Positions 10,379-23,269 of a stretch of DNA of 64,000 nucleotides are shown one piece after another. The position numbers were made by a program, and so were the translations under genes. The notes under the pieces were generated by a model, which worked only from the letters and a program-made list of their open reading frames with translations, was not told where the DNA came from and did not search any database. Source of the DNA: Toxonevra muliebris (taxonomy: Eukaryota; Arthropoda; Insecta; Diptera; Pallopteridae); contig OY829329.1 of NCBI GenBank assembly GCA_963691655.1, forward strand, positions 17,622,708 through 17,686,707, read 5' to 3'. Position 1 is the first letter of the stretch. Each line of letters begins with the position of its first letter.

Positions 10379-12329
10379 TATATATAAATACGTAGAATTC
10401 TAAAAACGAATATTTGAAGTTGTTCCAGTTTGATCAATTGATTAATTGATTCAAACTTTCTAATGAATTTGTTATAGTTTTATTAAGTACCTATAATTTT
10501 ATTTGCATATTTTTTAAGGAAAAGATTAAAAACAATTTGCAACTATTAAACACTCAACATTAATGTCACAATGAATGATTTATTCTAGTAGTTAAAGGCA
10601 TAAAATTTTCAAATTGCAAAAAATATGAAAATTTTATAAAAAATTTGACTACCTTTGGTTTTTCACATTGTTTCAAATTAATGCCAGTATTGTTTGTATA
10701 GCGCCATCTTTCGGTGCTAAAAATTAAAACCCTTGAGATATTTCTCAATTTAATTCTTTCCATCTCTAAGAAGTTTTACAGTCTTACGCCAATTTGTATC
10801 CTTTAAAAATGAGGAAATAAAGAAGAAAAGATTTCGAAATGAAAAGAAAAAAAAAAAAAAAAATATGATGAACGTTGAAGCCTGTGTGTGATTGAGCTTA
10901 AAAAATTTCATTCACAATCACACAGGAAATTAATGCTGAGTGATGAAGCAAAAGTGCTTAACTCCGTAGCTCACACACACAAACGCGCATATAGCAGAAA
11001 CACGCACATATACACTCATACACACACTAATAGAGGCATTACAAGCTATTAGCAACAAACGTACGTTTCCTCTTTTTCTTCTCTCTTTCTCCCTTTCTCT
11101 CTCTCTCTCTCTTTGTATCTCTTTTGACATCGTTACTACAATTGTGGTTGCCATGTATATGTTATATTGCATTGAGTTGTATTACGTTGAATGTGTGTGT
11201 ATGGCAGTACCGCTACCACTTCAAGCCAAGAATTGAAACTGTATGATATTGACATAAAATCTGAAATAAAGTAAAAAAAAAAAAAAAATTGAAAGGAAAA
11301 AGCATGGCAAGAAAAAATTTCAATTTCAAAGAAATTGCAGTTTTAAAATTGCTGCTAGCGATACGATTTACACACACACACATCCATACATATGTAGTAT
11401 AGTAAACATTAGAGCTTGCAGTATTGCATTACACTGCAGTGCATATGAATGAGGCTGTGTGAACTGTTGACTTTAAATTTGTTCAGAGCAAGTGTGATTT
11501 TTTAGAACTTCAGATTGCTTCAGACATACATATATCTACTAAATAAAGTAATCTGTGTTCTCTCATCGAAAACAATTGGAAGTTAGTGTTGATGATTCAT
11601 ATAACGCCAAGCAAATATATCAAATTCAATTTCAGAATGAATTTTAAACTTAAAAAATTCGGCACTATTCAAGTGAATTTTAGTGCGTTTATGTTGGCAC
11701 ACGCATCTGTGATACATATCGCAGCAATATTTCAATTTTCGCCACTTATGAAACCCATAAAAACACGCACACAGTCATACAAAACCAGTTGTAAAATGAA
11801 TTATTCTATAGCAATTATGCAGCATGATTGAAGAGGGTCATTTTAATGTTGTACACATTTTTTCTTAGCTCTTATTCTCTCGCAAAGAGAGATAAAGCGA
11901 CTGCTTCCAGACGACTCGTTTTATTTTCCTTCACACTTTCTTTTTTTTTTTTTTTTTAATTTTGCCGTCGTAGAAAATTATCTCACGCACAGAAAAAAAA
12001 AACAAATATCTCAGTTCTATGCAGCACAGAAATACAAATTTATTTATCTCAGTAGAAAAGATTGCGGTGTATTTTTTTTACTCTCCCAATTCGGGAGAGC
12101 GAAAAAACTTCTTATTAAAAAAATTAGAACAGAGTGAGTCCACCTGCAGTTATGTGAATAAACGATAAAGTAAGTAAACAAACAAATCAACTCTTGCAAG
12201 AACAACACGAACAGCTCTCTCTTTCACACTCATATTTATGTATGTATTTGTACTAAAATAATTTCTTGCAAAAACAACACGACTAACAACAATAAGAGTA
12301 AATTTCTTTGACGTCAAACACTCGTTACT
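10379..12329. other. AT-rich spacer with microsatellites
   Basis: Contains an A-run at 10846-10862, a short hairpin at 10881-10926 (CCTGTGTGTGATTG with its near-complement), a CT repeat at 11080-11125, an A-run at 11275-11288 and a T-run at 11941-11957. No gene is recognised. Confidence 0.5.
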
Positions 12330-12462
12330 TTGAGATGACATTGAGAGAGCCGACAACTTTGTTCGTATTGCATGGGCCCGATTCCCATACAAAAACAGTA
12401 TTCATATGAAAAAAAGTTCGATCACGATCTCGACTCTCTCAATGTTTGTTCATGTATTCTTT
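12330..12462. mobile_element. Foldback element, copy A
   Basis: Inverted arms TTGAGAGAGCCGAC (12341-12354) and CGACTCTCTCAATG (12431-12444) bracket a core with CATATGAAAAAAAGTTCGA. The same arms and core order recur at 30579-30718 and 50003-50121, which defines a small dispersed family. No coding capacity. Confidence 0.65.
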
Positions 12463-12774
12463 GATATTTGTACTTTGTTTCTCTTATATTTAAAACTAAC
12501 AACAAAAATTTCGTAAGAGTCAAGCTGAGAGAAACAACAATAGATACAGTATTTACCAACCAACTAAAGAAAATTTAATGAAAAGTATTTTTTTTTTTTT
12601 TTTTTTTTTTTTTTGTGTAGTAACAATATTTTATTACATATATATATAATATATAGTAGTACAGATAAATTAGTTATTTGAATTGCAACTAGTACATATA
12701 ACAAACAAGCAATTTTATTCAGTTTAATATATATTGTTTAAGATTCTCTGCTACTTTACGCATGTGAGAGATTT
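12463..12774. other. AT-rich spacer with long T-run
   Basis: Holds a T-run of about 27 bases at 12588-12614 and a TATATATA stretch at 12640-12655. Nothing coding is seen. Confidence 0.45.
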
Positions 12775-13085
12775 GATCATCGCAAGTTAAGATCACAAGG
12801 CCTGGTTCGCACCAAGTTATCTCTGTGGTGAAGTTTTGTGCCTTCAGGGTTTATGCGTTTCTCTAAACGCTCTTTATGAGCTTTGTCGAACTTAATAATT
12901 GATTTATGAAATAGTACGAATTTACCAGGTGGCATTGGCAATGTATCTCAGGACTTTGTTCTGAAATCGTTGAATAATTTGGACATATTTCTGACTGGCA
13001 CAACCCCATAGTTGTGCACCATATGTCCACACGGATTTAAGTATTTGGTTGTATATTACAATTTTATTATGTAAAGTATTTATTG
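12775..13085 (-). pseudogene. Jockey-like reverse transcriptase C-terminal relic
   Basis: The minus strand reads LKSVWTYGAQLWGCAS, then VQIIQRFQNKVLRYIANA and, after a frame change, FDKAHKERLEKRINPEG. These are the characteristic blocks at the end of the polymerase of jockey-clade elements (PIWTYGIQLWGTAS..., ...IQRFQSKVLR..., ...HxxRLxxHxN). Only about 100 residues remain, with stops and a frameshift. The 5' end is truncated. Confidence 0.8.
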
Positions 13086-13429
13086 CACATTTTATTTACA
13101 CACTTAACACAAAAATTTCGTACCACAACATGGATCCTCAACTAATTAGCGATTTTAGCATTTCTTTCTAAGAAAAATGACAAGTGCATCACAGGTGAAC
13201 ATGGGGAAAGCACAAGTAAAACATTTTTCATTCTTTACAAAATATAATAGTTTCCGATCACCGGTGATACGCTCGTCGTTAATGTATTAAGAAATTCACT
13301 CATAACTTTTTTGTTTTACATTCTAGAAACATTTACAATAATGTGGAAAAACTAAAAATCGGTAAAAAGTGAAATTGAAAATTGGCAAATAGCAAATAGT
13401 TTTGATGATAAGTACCGTACAATTTTAAC

Positions 13430-14640
13430 GGTATACCACGATCATTCTACTCACGGGACCCTCGTCTGGTGGAAGGCGTTAGGTAAGAAGAGCAACCAAA
13501 AAGTACAGAACAGACTTGTCAACCTAGGGATCTCAGGAACTGTAGGTAATGTACCACAGGAAGGTCTAAATATGATATTTCAGGATGTTTATTCAATCCT
13601 GTGTCACCAAAGGAACTCTCACGGCAAGGAAATCAAATGTGTGGACATCGGCTAACTATGAACACTCTACTGTTTTGAGTAAGGTAAGACGGAGGGTTCG
13701 AAATGAGATTAATGCTGACTTAGATGTGGCTACGGATTATATGACTTAAAAATTAGATTTTATTACTAGAATTCCAACTCTATATTCAACCAGGGAAGAC
13801 TGTGAGTCTAGTTCAGTAAAAGGTAATACTGGAATTGGAGTTGGTCTCTACTCTGAAGATCTGCCGCTAAAACGGTCGTATAGTCTTCCTGACAGCTGCA
13901 GTGTTTTTCAGGCAGAGATTTTTGGCATTGAGAAAGCAGCTAGACTTCTACGAGACAGTACGATTTGGACTTTGAACATCGCTATCATTATTGATAGTCA
14001 GGCTACAATGAAAGCAATAGAACCCGAAATAGTTATATCAGAGATTGTAAAGAAATGTCCCACCAGAAGGTCACTCTCTGCTGGGACACAGCAATATTGA
14101 AGGGAAAGGAATGAATTGGCAGATGAGATGGGCAAAAGAGGTTCTGAAATGGGCATAAACTAAGCGGATAGTCTCCGATGTGAGAACTATTTAGGAGAAT
14201 AGACGACTACACCATCGAGGTGTCAAATGACGCTTGGACTAATCTAAATGACTGAGAAGTTTCACGGACCCTATGGCCTAGGTTAGATAGGAAAAAGACG
14301 TATTCCAACGAGCGGAATGTGTAAAAGTTGTCATGATGAAAAAGAGATAGAATCGATTCTTCACTTTGTATGTTAATGTCCAAGGCTGAAGATGAGTAGA
14401 CTCGAATGCTTGGGGTCGCGATTCTTCAGTAGTTTAACAGAAATAACGAAAGTGCAACTATCCAATCTCCTTAACTTCATCCAAAGAACCAAATAGTTTA
14501 GTAGAGGCACTATCTTGGCTACTGACGGAAACAGTGGTCAAAGACGAGCTTCCTCATGATAATTACCTGAAAGCGATCACAATGGACAATCAAGTGCAGA
14601 AGCCTTCCAAACCTAACCTAACGTTTTATGATAAATGCCT
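13430..14640 (+). pseudogene. Non-LTR retrotransposon relic (I/LOA-like): thumb, RNase H, zinc knuckle, tail
   Basis: Plus-strand blocks in order: HGTLVWWKALGKKSNQKVQNRLVNLGISG near 13452 (end of the polymerase), RNase H pieces GIGVGLYSEDLPLKRSYSLPD and SVFQAEIFGIEKAARLL near 13830-13955, IIIDSQATMKAIE near 13990, a decayed WxPGH segment near 14085, NELADEMGKRG near 14115, CKSCHDEKEIESILHFVC near 14323 and SRLECLGSRFF near 14397. It has many stops and shifts. It ends at about 14625 with AACCTAACCTAA. The 3' terminal segment resembles the 3' end of the SINE at 54021-54331. Confidence 0.82.
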
Positions 14641-17600
14641 TTCCCGGGATCTAACTACAATTAAAATACATATATCAAAACAAAAGAGTTCAGGGCGCAA
14701 GTCGATTTATTTATATTTTTATTTAGAGGACTACTATGCCTTTCATCTAGAATCAAAAAATTCTTTAATTCTGCAATCCGGATATTAGAATTAAGATATG
14801 GATTTAGGTTTATAGAATGATAAGATTTTCTTTGACGGCTTCCACGACTACTTCTCCAACAGCTCTTAATTTCTGTTTAATGAGTACCTATCACTGATAA
14901 CCTTACATACAATTTAGTTATCCTGCTTGACATAATTCTAAAGTTACTCAGTTTCAAGTATTTTAGCTGTTTAAAAGAGGCCATGGCAACATATACAACA
15001 TGGTCCGCATTCTGCGAAATTGCGAAGTTTGACCAATCATAAACTCATATCTGAGTATTTTAAAAAAAATTTTTTTTTGTTTCATTCACATTTATTAAAT
15101 ACCACCCTTAATTTGTTTAGAGAAGTAAATGATAAACTTGTGACTTGTCTGTAAACTTGATTCATATGTTTGAAGATTTTAATATCAATAGCAAAAGAAA
15201 TCTGTTTTTATATTTTGAGCCAACTTATAGATGAACAGAGTATATCAATATATTCCTATGCAATAACAAATAAATCTCTGAGAAGAAATCGAAACATTAT
15301 CCACTGGGTAATATATACGCACTCAATTCATTTCATCTTGACATGCTGCCAGAATGCATTTCTCCCATTTTCTCTTAGTTTTTTGTTATTGTTTTTTTCA
15401 GTTTCATAACTGTTGCTATACAATATTTTTGGTGCAAAAAAAAAACAAAAACAATAAAACATCAGCGAGCGATGATTAATGATGAAGCCAATATTCAGCT
15501 AAAGAGAGAGTAAATGAAATAGAACATATACACAGTAAAAGGAGAAAAGAAGAAGCAAGAGTTGAGATGAGAGAGTAGAAAATGAGAGTTAACTAAAAAA
15601 GATGGCGTGTAGTTAAAAGTCTGTGTTGAAGAGACAACAGATCAACACATAGAGTAAAGAGAAAAAAATTAAGAAATAAAAATGCGAAACTGCAAGCAAT
15701 AGCAACAAAACAAACAAAAAAAATGTACTAGAAAATGGATTAGTAGATGGAAGGGAGAAGAAAACGAATATGGCCACACTTTATTTCCAATCACTAAATC
15801 CAAAAAAAAAGAAGAGATTTTCAGTTTGTCAGTGTGTCAATTTGTGGACATGGTAAAGTGAAGATAATGAAAGAGAGAGAGAGAAAGAGAGTGCGTGAGT
15901 GTGTTTGTGTGTAAAGAGGGAGAGTAGTTGAGCAGAGCACAGGCTAGGCCATTTGTAATACCTAAGGATTAACATGAGGTTTTTTTTTACTCTCTATTGT
16001 TGTTGTCGTTTTTTTTTTTTGTGCTGATGAAAATCTGTGAATCCTGGTTGTCTGGTAAAAGCTGGAAAAGGTGAATTTGCAAACAAAGGATAATAAAGCC
16101 ATTTTTTATTTATTTGTTTTTTGTATTACTTCTACTTTTTTTTTGTTTTTTTTTTTTTGTTGTTGTTCTTTTTGGTGACTTTGAAAGCCAAGTCGAGTAG
16201 CATGATTTTCAAATGTACCTAAACATGTAAAACAACAGGCTTAGTTTAGGCAAGAGATTCAGAAAGTTGTTTCCATTCTTTTCATATTTATTTTGTATTT
16301 TTTTTATATTTTTTTTTTATTTGTTAACCACAATTTTAATCTTTTAACTTGATGCAGGCTCTGAAGGGAAAGCCACCCATACACACTCTCATACACATAC
16401 CTGCATACACCATAAAATCAACAACAGAACAAAAGACAGAGACATAGAGAAAATATCAGGTAGTAATAGCAACGTTAAGCTAATCCTTTGGCAAGCTGCT
16501 TACTTGCTTTAGTTGCTTACCTTCTCTATGTAAGTTTCTACGTATATATGAAGGTCCTTTAAATGAATGCAATATCTCTATATAGAGATATGGATATAAC
16601 AACAGCTAAACAAAGCATGTGACTATATAGCAAATATTTTCGCTTAAGTGAAAATACCTTGTCAAACTAACAATAGCAACAGCAGCAGGAACTACAAGAA
16701 CAACAAGGAACAGCAAACTATTGCCAAAAAAAAAAAAAAAAGATGACCAGTGAGGAATATAAAAAACCAAAAAATAAAAAACATCAGCTGTAACTACTAC
16801 TACTATTGACCAACTTCATGCTTCAATGTGTGGGCAACACTAAATACATACCTACATATATACAAGTAGTAGTATTTCTACTACTTTAGTAGTAGTAGAA
16901 GTTATAGTATGGTACTACTACTACTACTAAATTGATGTTGAATACTCGCAACATCATAAAACTAAAACCGAAAAATTTTTACAAAATTTTTAATATTCAA
17001 GTCACGTTTTTTACACAGTGACACCAACGTGAGCATGCCAGCAGCAGCAGCAGCAGCAGCAGTAACAATAACAGCAACAACCACCACCAGAAATAGCAAC
17101 ATCATCAAAAAATACTAAAACAAAAATAGCAAAAAAAAAAGGTCAGGGAACAAGTTAATTTTTTTTTTTTTTTTTTTTTTGAAGAGTATCTAGTAGTAGT
17201 AGTAAAATAAAGCTACTAGTCTCTGTCTATGTCCGTTTCAGACATACATACCCTTATGTATCCACTGGTGAGACATGGTCCACATACACAGCAGCAGCAT
17301 CAGCAGCAGCAGCAACATGTCAAACCCCTTAAGGCTACAAGACATAATTCCCTATGTGTATGTATTGGCTTCTATGTAGGTATTGTTTGTTTGTGTTTGT
17401 TTGCTCGCGAAATATTTCATAGTATGATTTTATATTTATTAAAAAATATGGAAAAAAGTTGATCTATATATCACATTGTTTATAGCGAGCCCTTGGGAGT
17501 TTTAGAGGTATCAATAATGCAAAGGAAATGTTAATTAAAATACTGCTTTATAATTGATTGAATCTAACTTTATTAATTCTATCTACTTACATTGAGGCCC

Positions 17601-17786
17601 ATTGAGTTATCATTGAATTCACTTTTCAATTAAGAGCTCTAACAGGAATTGAAAGTATTTAGAATATTGAAAATATTCATGAAGACCGAGACTGCAAGCT
17701 TGGGCAAAAAAACTGCACGACTCATACTAATTTCTTAATTGAAATGTGATTTCTTTCAGATAAAACTCTCTCAACCAAAGATTACT
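14641..17786. other. Long AT-rich spacer with microsatellites
   Basis: Nothing coding is recognised. Visible simple repeats: GA-rich 15868-15892, T-runs at 16005-16020 and 16137-16160, a 20-base perfect palindrome ATATCTCTATATAGAGATAT at 16572-16591, CAG repeats at 17038-17062 and 17288-17315, and a T-run at 17159-17180. Confidence 0.5.
16790..16935. repeat. Inverted GTA/TAC trinucleotide clusters
   Basis: CTACTACTACTA, GTAGTAGTA and TACTACTACTACTACTA runs alternate in orientation, so opposite runs can pair as hairpins. Slippage-type microsatellite with no coding sense. Confidence 0.65.
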
Positions 17787-17900
17787 GAAGGATCTATGAA
17801 CTGATGTGATAACATCTTCACTCGAGGCTGAAGGAAAATTTATGAAGGATCTATGAACTGATGTGATAACATCTTCACTCGAGGCTGAAGGAAAATTTAT
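17787..17900. repeat. Perfect 57-bp tandem duplication
   Basis: Two adjacent copies begin at 17787 and 17844 and are identical over 57 bases. Complete identity implies a recent event. The unit is not similar to the 57-bp minisatellite at 7643-8424, so the shared length is coincidence. Confidence 0.93.
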
Positions 17901-19295
17901 AATAGAATGAATTGATAGAGATTAAAATCAAATGTCACGTCGGTGTCGTTTGAGGTTTTATGGTATGTGTGAGTTTTATTATATATTTTACTTTAAGCCT
18001 AAAAGTATGCAACATATAATTTCTATATCAAAAACGGTTGTAGAATATATTAACATAACAATGGAATAGTAGAACCAATATAAAAAATTGTTTTTTATTT
18101 GTTGTATTTCAGTGCATAGTTTATTTTAGTTTATAGTTTATTCTTTTCTAATTGAAATTGTAAAATAAATAATATCAGCAATGTAGACGTGCAAAAGAGA
18201 AAATGAAAAATTTAGAAGACCCATGGCTGCACTTTTTGGAACATAAAAACGAAAACCTTTATAATGAAAGAAACAACAATGCGTTTAGGTTGAAACGTGA
18301 TCAGTGACTATGAAAAGCGCCAAAAATTTCTATATTTTTTATGAGCCGGAAATAATAAAATAAAAACTTTCCTTTGTATATTTCGAGGTCGATGAGTGAT
18401 ATTGATTTTTCATTTCACAAACAAATTTTTATTTTTTCATTGACTATTTTTCATGGTGTATTTTTCCCAAAAATTTTTATCCTATGTCTGGCAAAATCCA
18501 AGCAAGCTAGAGAACGTTCTATGTTTCATTCTTGATTCATATCTTAACCCCACGAGTATCAACCTTTAGATATGTCTACGGTCTCATTTTCCGAAATACC
18601 ATAATGTGCTGGAACCTAAGAGCTGCTAACTTTATTTAGGTGCAAAAAAGAAGCTAGTGTTCCGTAGCAATATTTTCCTGTTTGTGAGCTTCTCAACAAA
18701 CCTTTTAAAGCTTTAAAGTCTGCCTGACGGTCGACGTTTTTGACCATACTTCTTAAAATTCCCATTTTTCAATTTTGAATATATAAAGATCGCATATTGA
18801 TACCTGACCCTGACACATCGACTTCATTTTGATCCATAAAAACACTGATACAATATTGTCCATTATTTTTTAGAAGGGAACAAAGATTCATTGATTTAAA
18901 TTTACTTTAAATTTTCAATCGAAAGTTGTATGTATTTTAATGTAGTCAGCTTTCATGTTATTGACCTCGTTTAGGTTTCCGTACCCGGATCTAAAACTAA
19001 AACCGAATAGATTATTTTAGTCTGAATGCTTAGTATAGCAATTGGCCTGCTTTTAAAAGTCACAGCAGCCCAGAAGTAGTACAGTCATCAATCTTTAAAT
19101 TTTTCTAATTTCGGTAAACTAAATTTGGTTTCAAAAGAATGTTCCTTAGTGCATTTTCTATGATATAACTTATCTCTTCTAAAAATTTACCTAAAACGAG
19201 AAAAATTATATTCTCATCGTTGGTCACATCCTTCATGTCTTCTTGCTGCAGTTATAGAAGTAATAGGTTCAAAACCAATAATCCAAGATTATAAG
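17901..19295. other. No feature seen
   Basis: AT-rich sequence with short, frequently stopped frames. No domain, RNA or repeat is recognised. Confidence 0.4.
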
Positions 19296-21815
19296 TTCCA
19301 TTACAATTTCGACTACAACTCTGACTTCAATTTCGATCTCAATTTCGACTACAATTTCAACAACAATTGTGACAATTTTGGGTACAATTTCGAACTCAAT
19401 TTTGACTATAACTTTGGCTTCAACTTTGACTTCATCTTTGACTATAACTTTGACTACAGCTTGAGTACAGCTTTGACTACAGTTTCCTATTTTAACTATA
19501 ACTTTGACCATAATTTTGACTACATTTTTGCCAATTTTGACTACAACGTTGACTATAGTTTTGATTATAACTTTGACTACAATTTTGGCCACAACTCTGA
19601 CACTATTGAGTACAATTTTGACCACAACTTTGATTATAACTTTGACTAAAACTTTGACTACAATTTCGACTATAACTTTGACTATAGTTTTGACACAAAC
19701 TTTGAGAACAATTTCCACTACAACCTTGATAATTTTGAGTACAGTTTTGACCACAAATTTGACTACAACTTTGACTACAACTTTGACTACAACTTTGACT
19801 ACAACTTTGACTACAACTTTGACTACAATTTTGACTACAATTTCGACTATAACTTTGACAATTTTGAGTACGATTTGGACCACAAATTTGACTATAACTT
19901 TGACTACAACTTTGATTACAACCTTGACAAAAGCTTTGATTACAATTTTGACTAAAACTTTGACTATAATTTTGACTACCACTTAGACTACAATTTTGAC
20001 TAAAACTTTGACTACAATTTCGACTATGACTTGACAATTTTAAGTACAATTTTGACCACAACTTTGACTATAACTTTGACTACAACTTTGACTACAACTT
20101 TGACTACAACTTTGACTACAACTTTGACTACAACTTTGACTACAACTTTGACTACAACTTTGACTACAACTTTGACTACAACTTTGACTACAACTTTGAC
20201 TAAAACTTTGACTACAATTTCGACTATAACTTTGACTATAGTTTTGACACTAACTTTGAGAACAATTTCGACTACAACTTTGACAATTTTGAGTACAATT
20301 TTGACTATAACTTTGACTATAACTTTGACAACAACTTTGACTACAACTTTGACTACACTTTGACTACAACTTTGACTAAAACTTTGATTACAAATTTGAC
20401 TACCACTTTGACTACAACTTTGACTAAAACTTTGACTACAATTTCGACTATAACTTTGAATATAGCTTGGATAATAACTTTGAGAACAATTTCGAGTACA
20501 AATTTGACTACAACTTTGACTATAACTTTGACTACAACTTTGACTGCAGCTTCGCCTAAAACTTTGATTACAATTTTGACTATAACTTTGACTATAATTT
20601 TGACTACAACTTTGACTATAATTTTGACTATAACTTTGACTACAATTTCTACTTCAACTTTGGATAACTTTGAGTACAATTTTGACCACAACTTTGACTA
20701 TAACTTTGATTACAACTTTGACTGAAGCTTTGACTACAACTTTTACCACAAATTTGACTATAAAATTGACTACCACTTTGGCTAAAACTTTGATTACAAT
20801 TTTGACTATAACCTTGACTATAATTTTGACTACAACTTTGACCATAATTTTGACTATAACTTTGACTACAATTTCGACTTCAACTTTGACAATTTTGAGT
20901 AAACTTTTGACCACAACTTTGACTATAACTTTGATTACAACTTTGGCCACAATTTTGACTACAACTCTGACTATAATTTTGACTACAACGTTGACTATAG
21001 TTTTGATTATAACTTTGACCACAATTTTAGCCACAACTTTGACGCTTTGGAGTCCAATTTTGACTATAACTTTGACTACAACTTTGACTAAAATTTTGAC
21101 TACAATTTCGACTATAACTTTGATTATAATTTTGACTATAACTTTGAGAACAATTTCGACTACAGCCTTGACAACTTTGATTACGATTTTGACCAGAAGT
21201 TTGACAATAACTTTGACTACAACTTCGACTACCACTTTGACTAAAACTTTGACTACAATTTCGACTATAACTTTGACTATAATTTTGACTATAGCTTTGA
21301 CTAAAGTTTTGACACTAACTTTGAGAACAATTTCGACTACAACTTTGACAATTTTGAGGACAGTTTTGACCACAACTTTGACTATAACTTTGACTACCAC
21401 TTTGACTACCACTTTGACTACATTTTTGACTAAAACTTTGACTACAATTTCGACTATAACTTTGACTATAATTTTGACTACAACCTTGACTATAATTTTA
21501 ACTATAACTTTGATTACAATTTCGACTTCAACTTTGACAATTTTGAGTTCAGTTTTGACCACAACTTTGACTATAACTTTGACTACAACTTTGACCTCAA
21601 TTTTGACTATAATTTTGACCACAACTTTGACTATAGCTTCGACTATAACTTTAAAAACAATTTTAACTTCAACTTTGACTATAACTTTGACTTTAATTTT
21701 GACTACAACTTCGACCATAATTTTTACTATAACTTTGGCTATAATTTTTACTAACCTTTGATCTTTAATCTTCGACTACAACTTTGCTTCGACTCCAACT
21801 TTCAGTCTGAACCCC
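19296..21815. repeat. 2.5-kb array of a 12-bp repeat (TTTGACTACAAC)
   Basis: About 200 copies of a 12-base unit with many variants (TTTGACTATAAC, TTTGACTAAAAC, TTTCGACTATAAC, TTTTGAGTACAAT). The edges are degenerate and the centre at 20050-20210 is nearly pure. Larger blocks recur: the run TTTGACAC.AACTTTGAGAACAATTTC followed by a broken unit appears near 19690, 20248 and 21310. Since 12 is a multiple of three, frames reading Thr-Leu-Thr-Thr on plus and Val-Val-Lys-Val on minus stay open for hundreds of codons. They are not genes. Confidence 0.96.
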
Positions 21816-23265
21816 AACCCTATAATTTTCTAGTAAATTAGGTCACTATTTTGACTCTGAAAAATGCAAGGCAAGCTAAAAGTTCTTTTACAATATGTTA
21901 GCAAAAAACTGTAAAATTTGAAACTCAGATTTATTTTTCTAAAGATAATCGTGTTAGTAGCGACTTTTATGGCATCTTTATACTTTGTTCAGAGATGCCG
22001 GTATAAACGAAAAATCTACTTTTCACTTTAGTACATCCGTGCTTTTATATCAATTCACTCAAGCCTATATTTAATTGTGTTCATTGAGTCAGTATTGTAT
22101 TACATCGTAAATTCTATTGATTTTAGGTTCCATTATGCAATAGAGTCTCAGCATTTCAGAAAACAATCGTAAACGGAATTGTGAACTCAAATTAAAGATA
22201 TTAGAATAATGAACCGCCTCATCTATCTTCAGCCTTCACACCTTCTACCACTCACTACTACCAACTCTTTATATACCAAGTTCACATAATGAGTCCCATT
22301 CACTGCGAAGTTGCCACATCTGGTTTAAAACTCAATGCATAACGCGAACCAAATTTCGAATGTACTGAATTTTTATCAATCCTTTTTAAGCTTCCAAACA
22401 TAAATCAATAAATTACTTTAATTTAACACAAAAATATTTACTACACTTTTAATACCAGCATTGACTATGATTAAATTTCAGTCCTTTTCAAATTATGTCG
22501 CCCTCACTTAATATTAAAGACGAATGACAATCATTTCACTCTTCATTAGATACAATTGCAATGATGTCAATGTTTCTTCCAGAGCAATGAAGACAAACCG
22601 CCTCAGACTCTATGTATGTATAAGTACAAGAGACAGACACTCAACGAAACACATGCCCAGGCACATACACTCAAGGAAATCAATAAGGAAATAGACAAGG
22701 AAACATTTTACATTACTGCTGCTGTTGCTGGTTGTTTTTGATATTGGTGTTAAAGTTAACTTAGAATTCATCATGTGATGTTAAACTACAAGGAATGCAG
22801 AAGATGCACCGGATTTTACCTTGGTAACTTTTAGTTGTATAGTTGATACTTGTTAGATATTTTCTAGTTGGCATTCAGTCATTTAGTTAGCTTCGTTTAG
22901 TTAAGTTAAAATAGATTCGTGTTATAAATAAATAATATGCAATACAAAACAGAAATAAAATTACAGCGACAGGACTTGTCTATAAGGATGAACACGATAA
23001 CATTGTTAGAATGAAAATTTGCTTTCATGTGAGGAAAAGCATAAATACTAATACTTTGAACAAGTCGAGTACTTAGGTAGTTTGGGTTTATTGATGCTAT
23101 TGCAATCGATAGTCAGCTTAAAATGACTTTCAGAATATTTAATAAGGTGTTTAGTGATTTCAGTTATTAATTAGAACATAAAATTTTCAACAGAGAAATT
23201 CATTAGAATTTTTGTTTTATTTTAAACTTCACTTTAAAATAAAATTTTTCCACCATGCATTGGCT
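21816..23265. other. AT-rich spacer
   Basis: No gene or named repeat is seen. Small features are a GCTGCTGTTGCTG run near 22719 and scattered A/T runs. Confidence 0.45.
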
Positions 23266-23269
23266 GTGG

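Noticed and set aside
20670..21761. 363-codon open frame (Thr-Leu-Thr-Thr) and a 354-codon frame (Val-Lys) on the opposite strand
   Set aside because: Both are reading frames through the 12-bp array. The period is a multiple of three and the unit has few stops, so length is no evidence for a gene.
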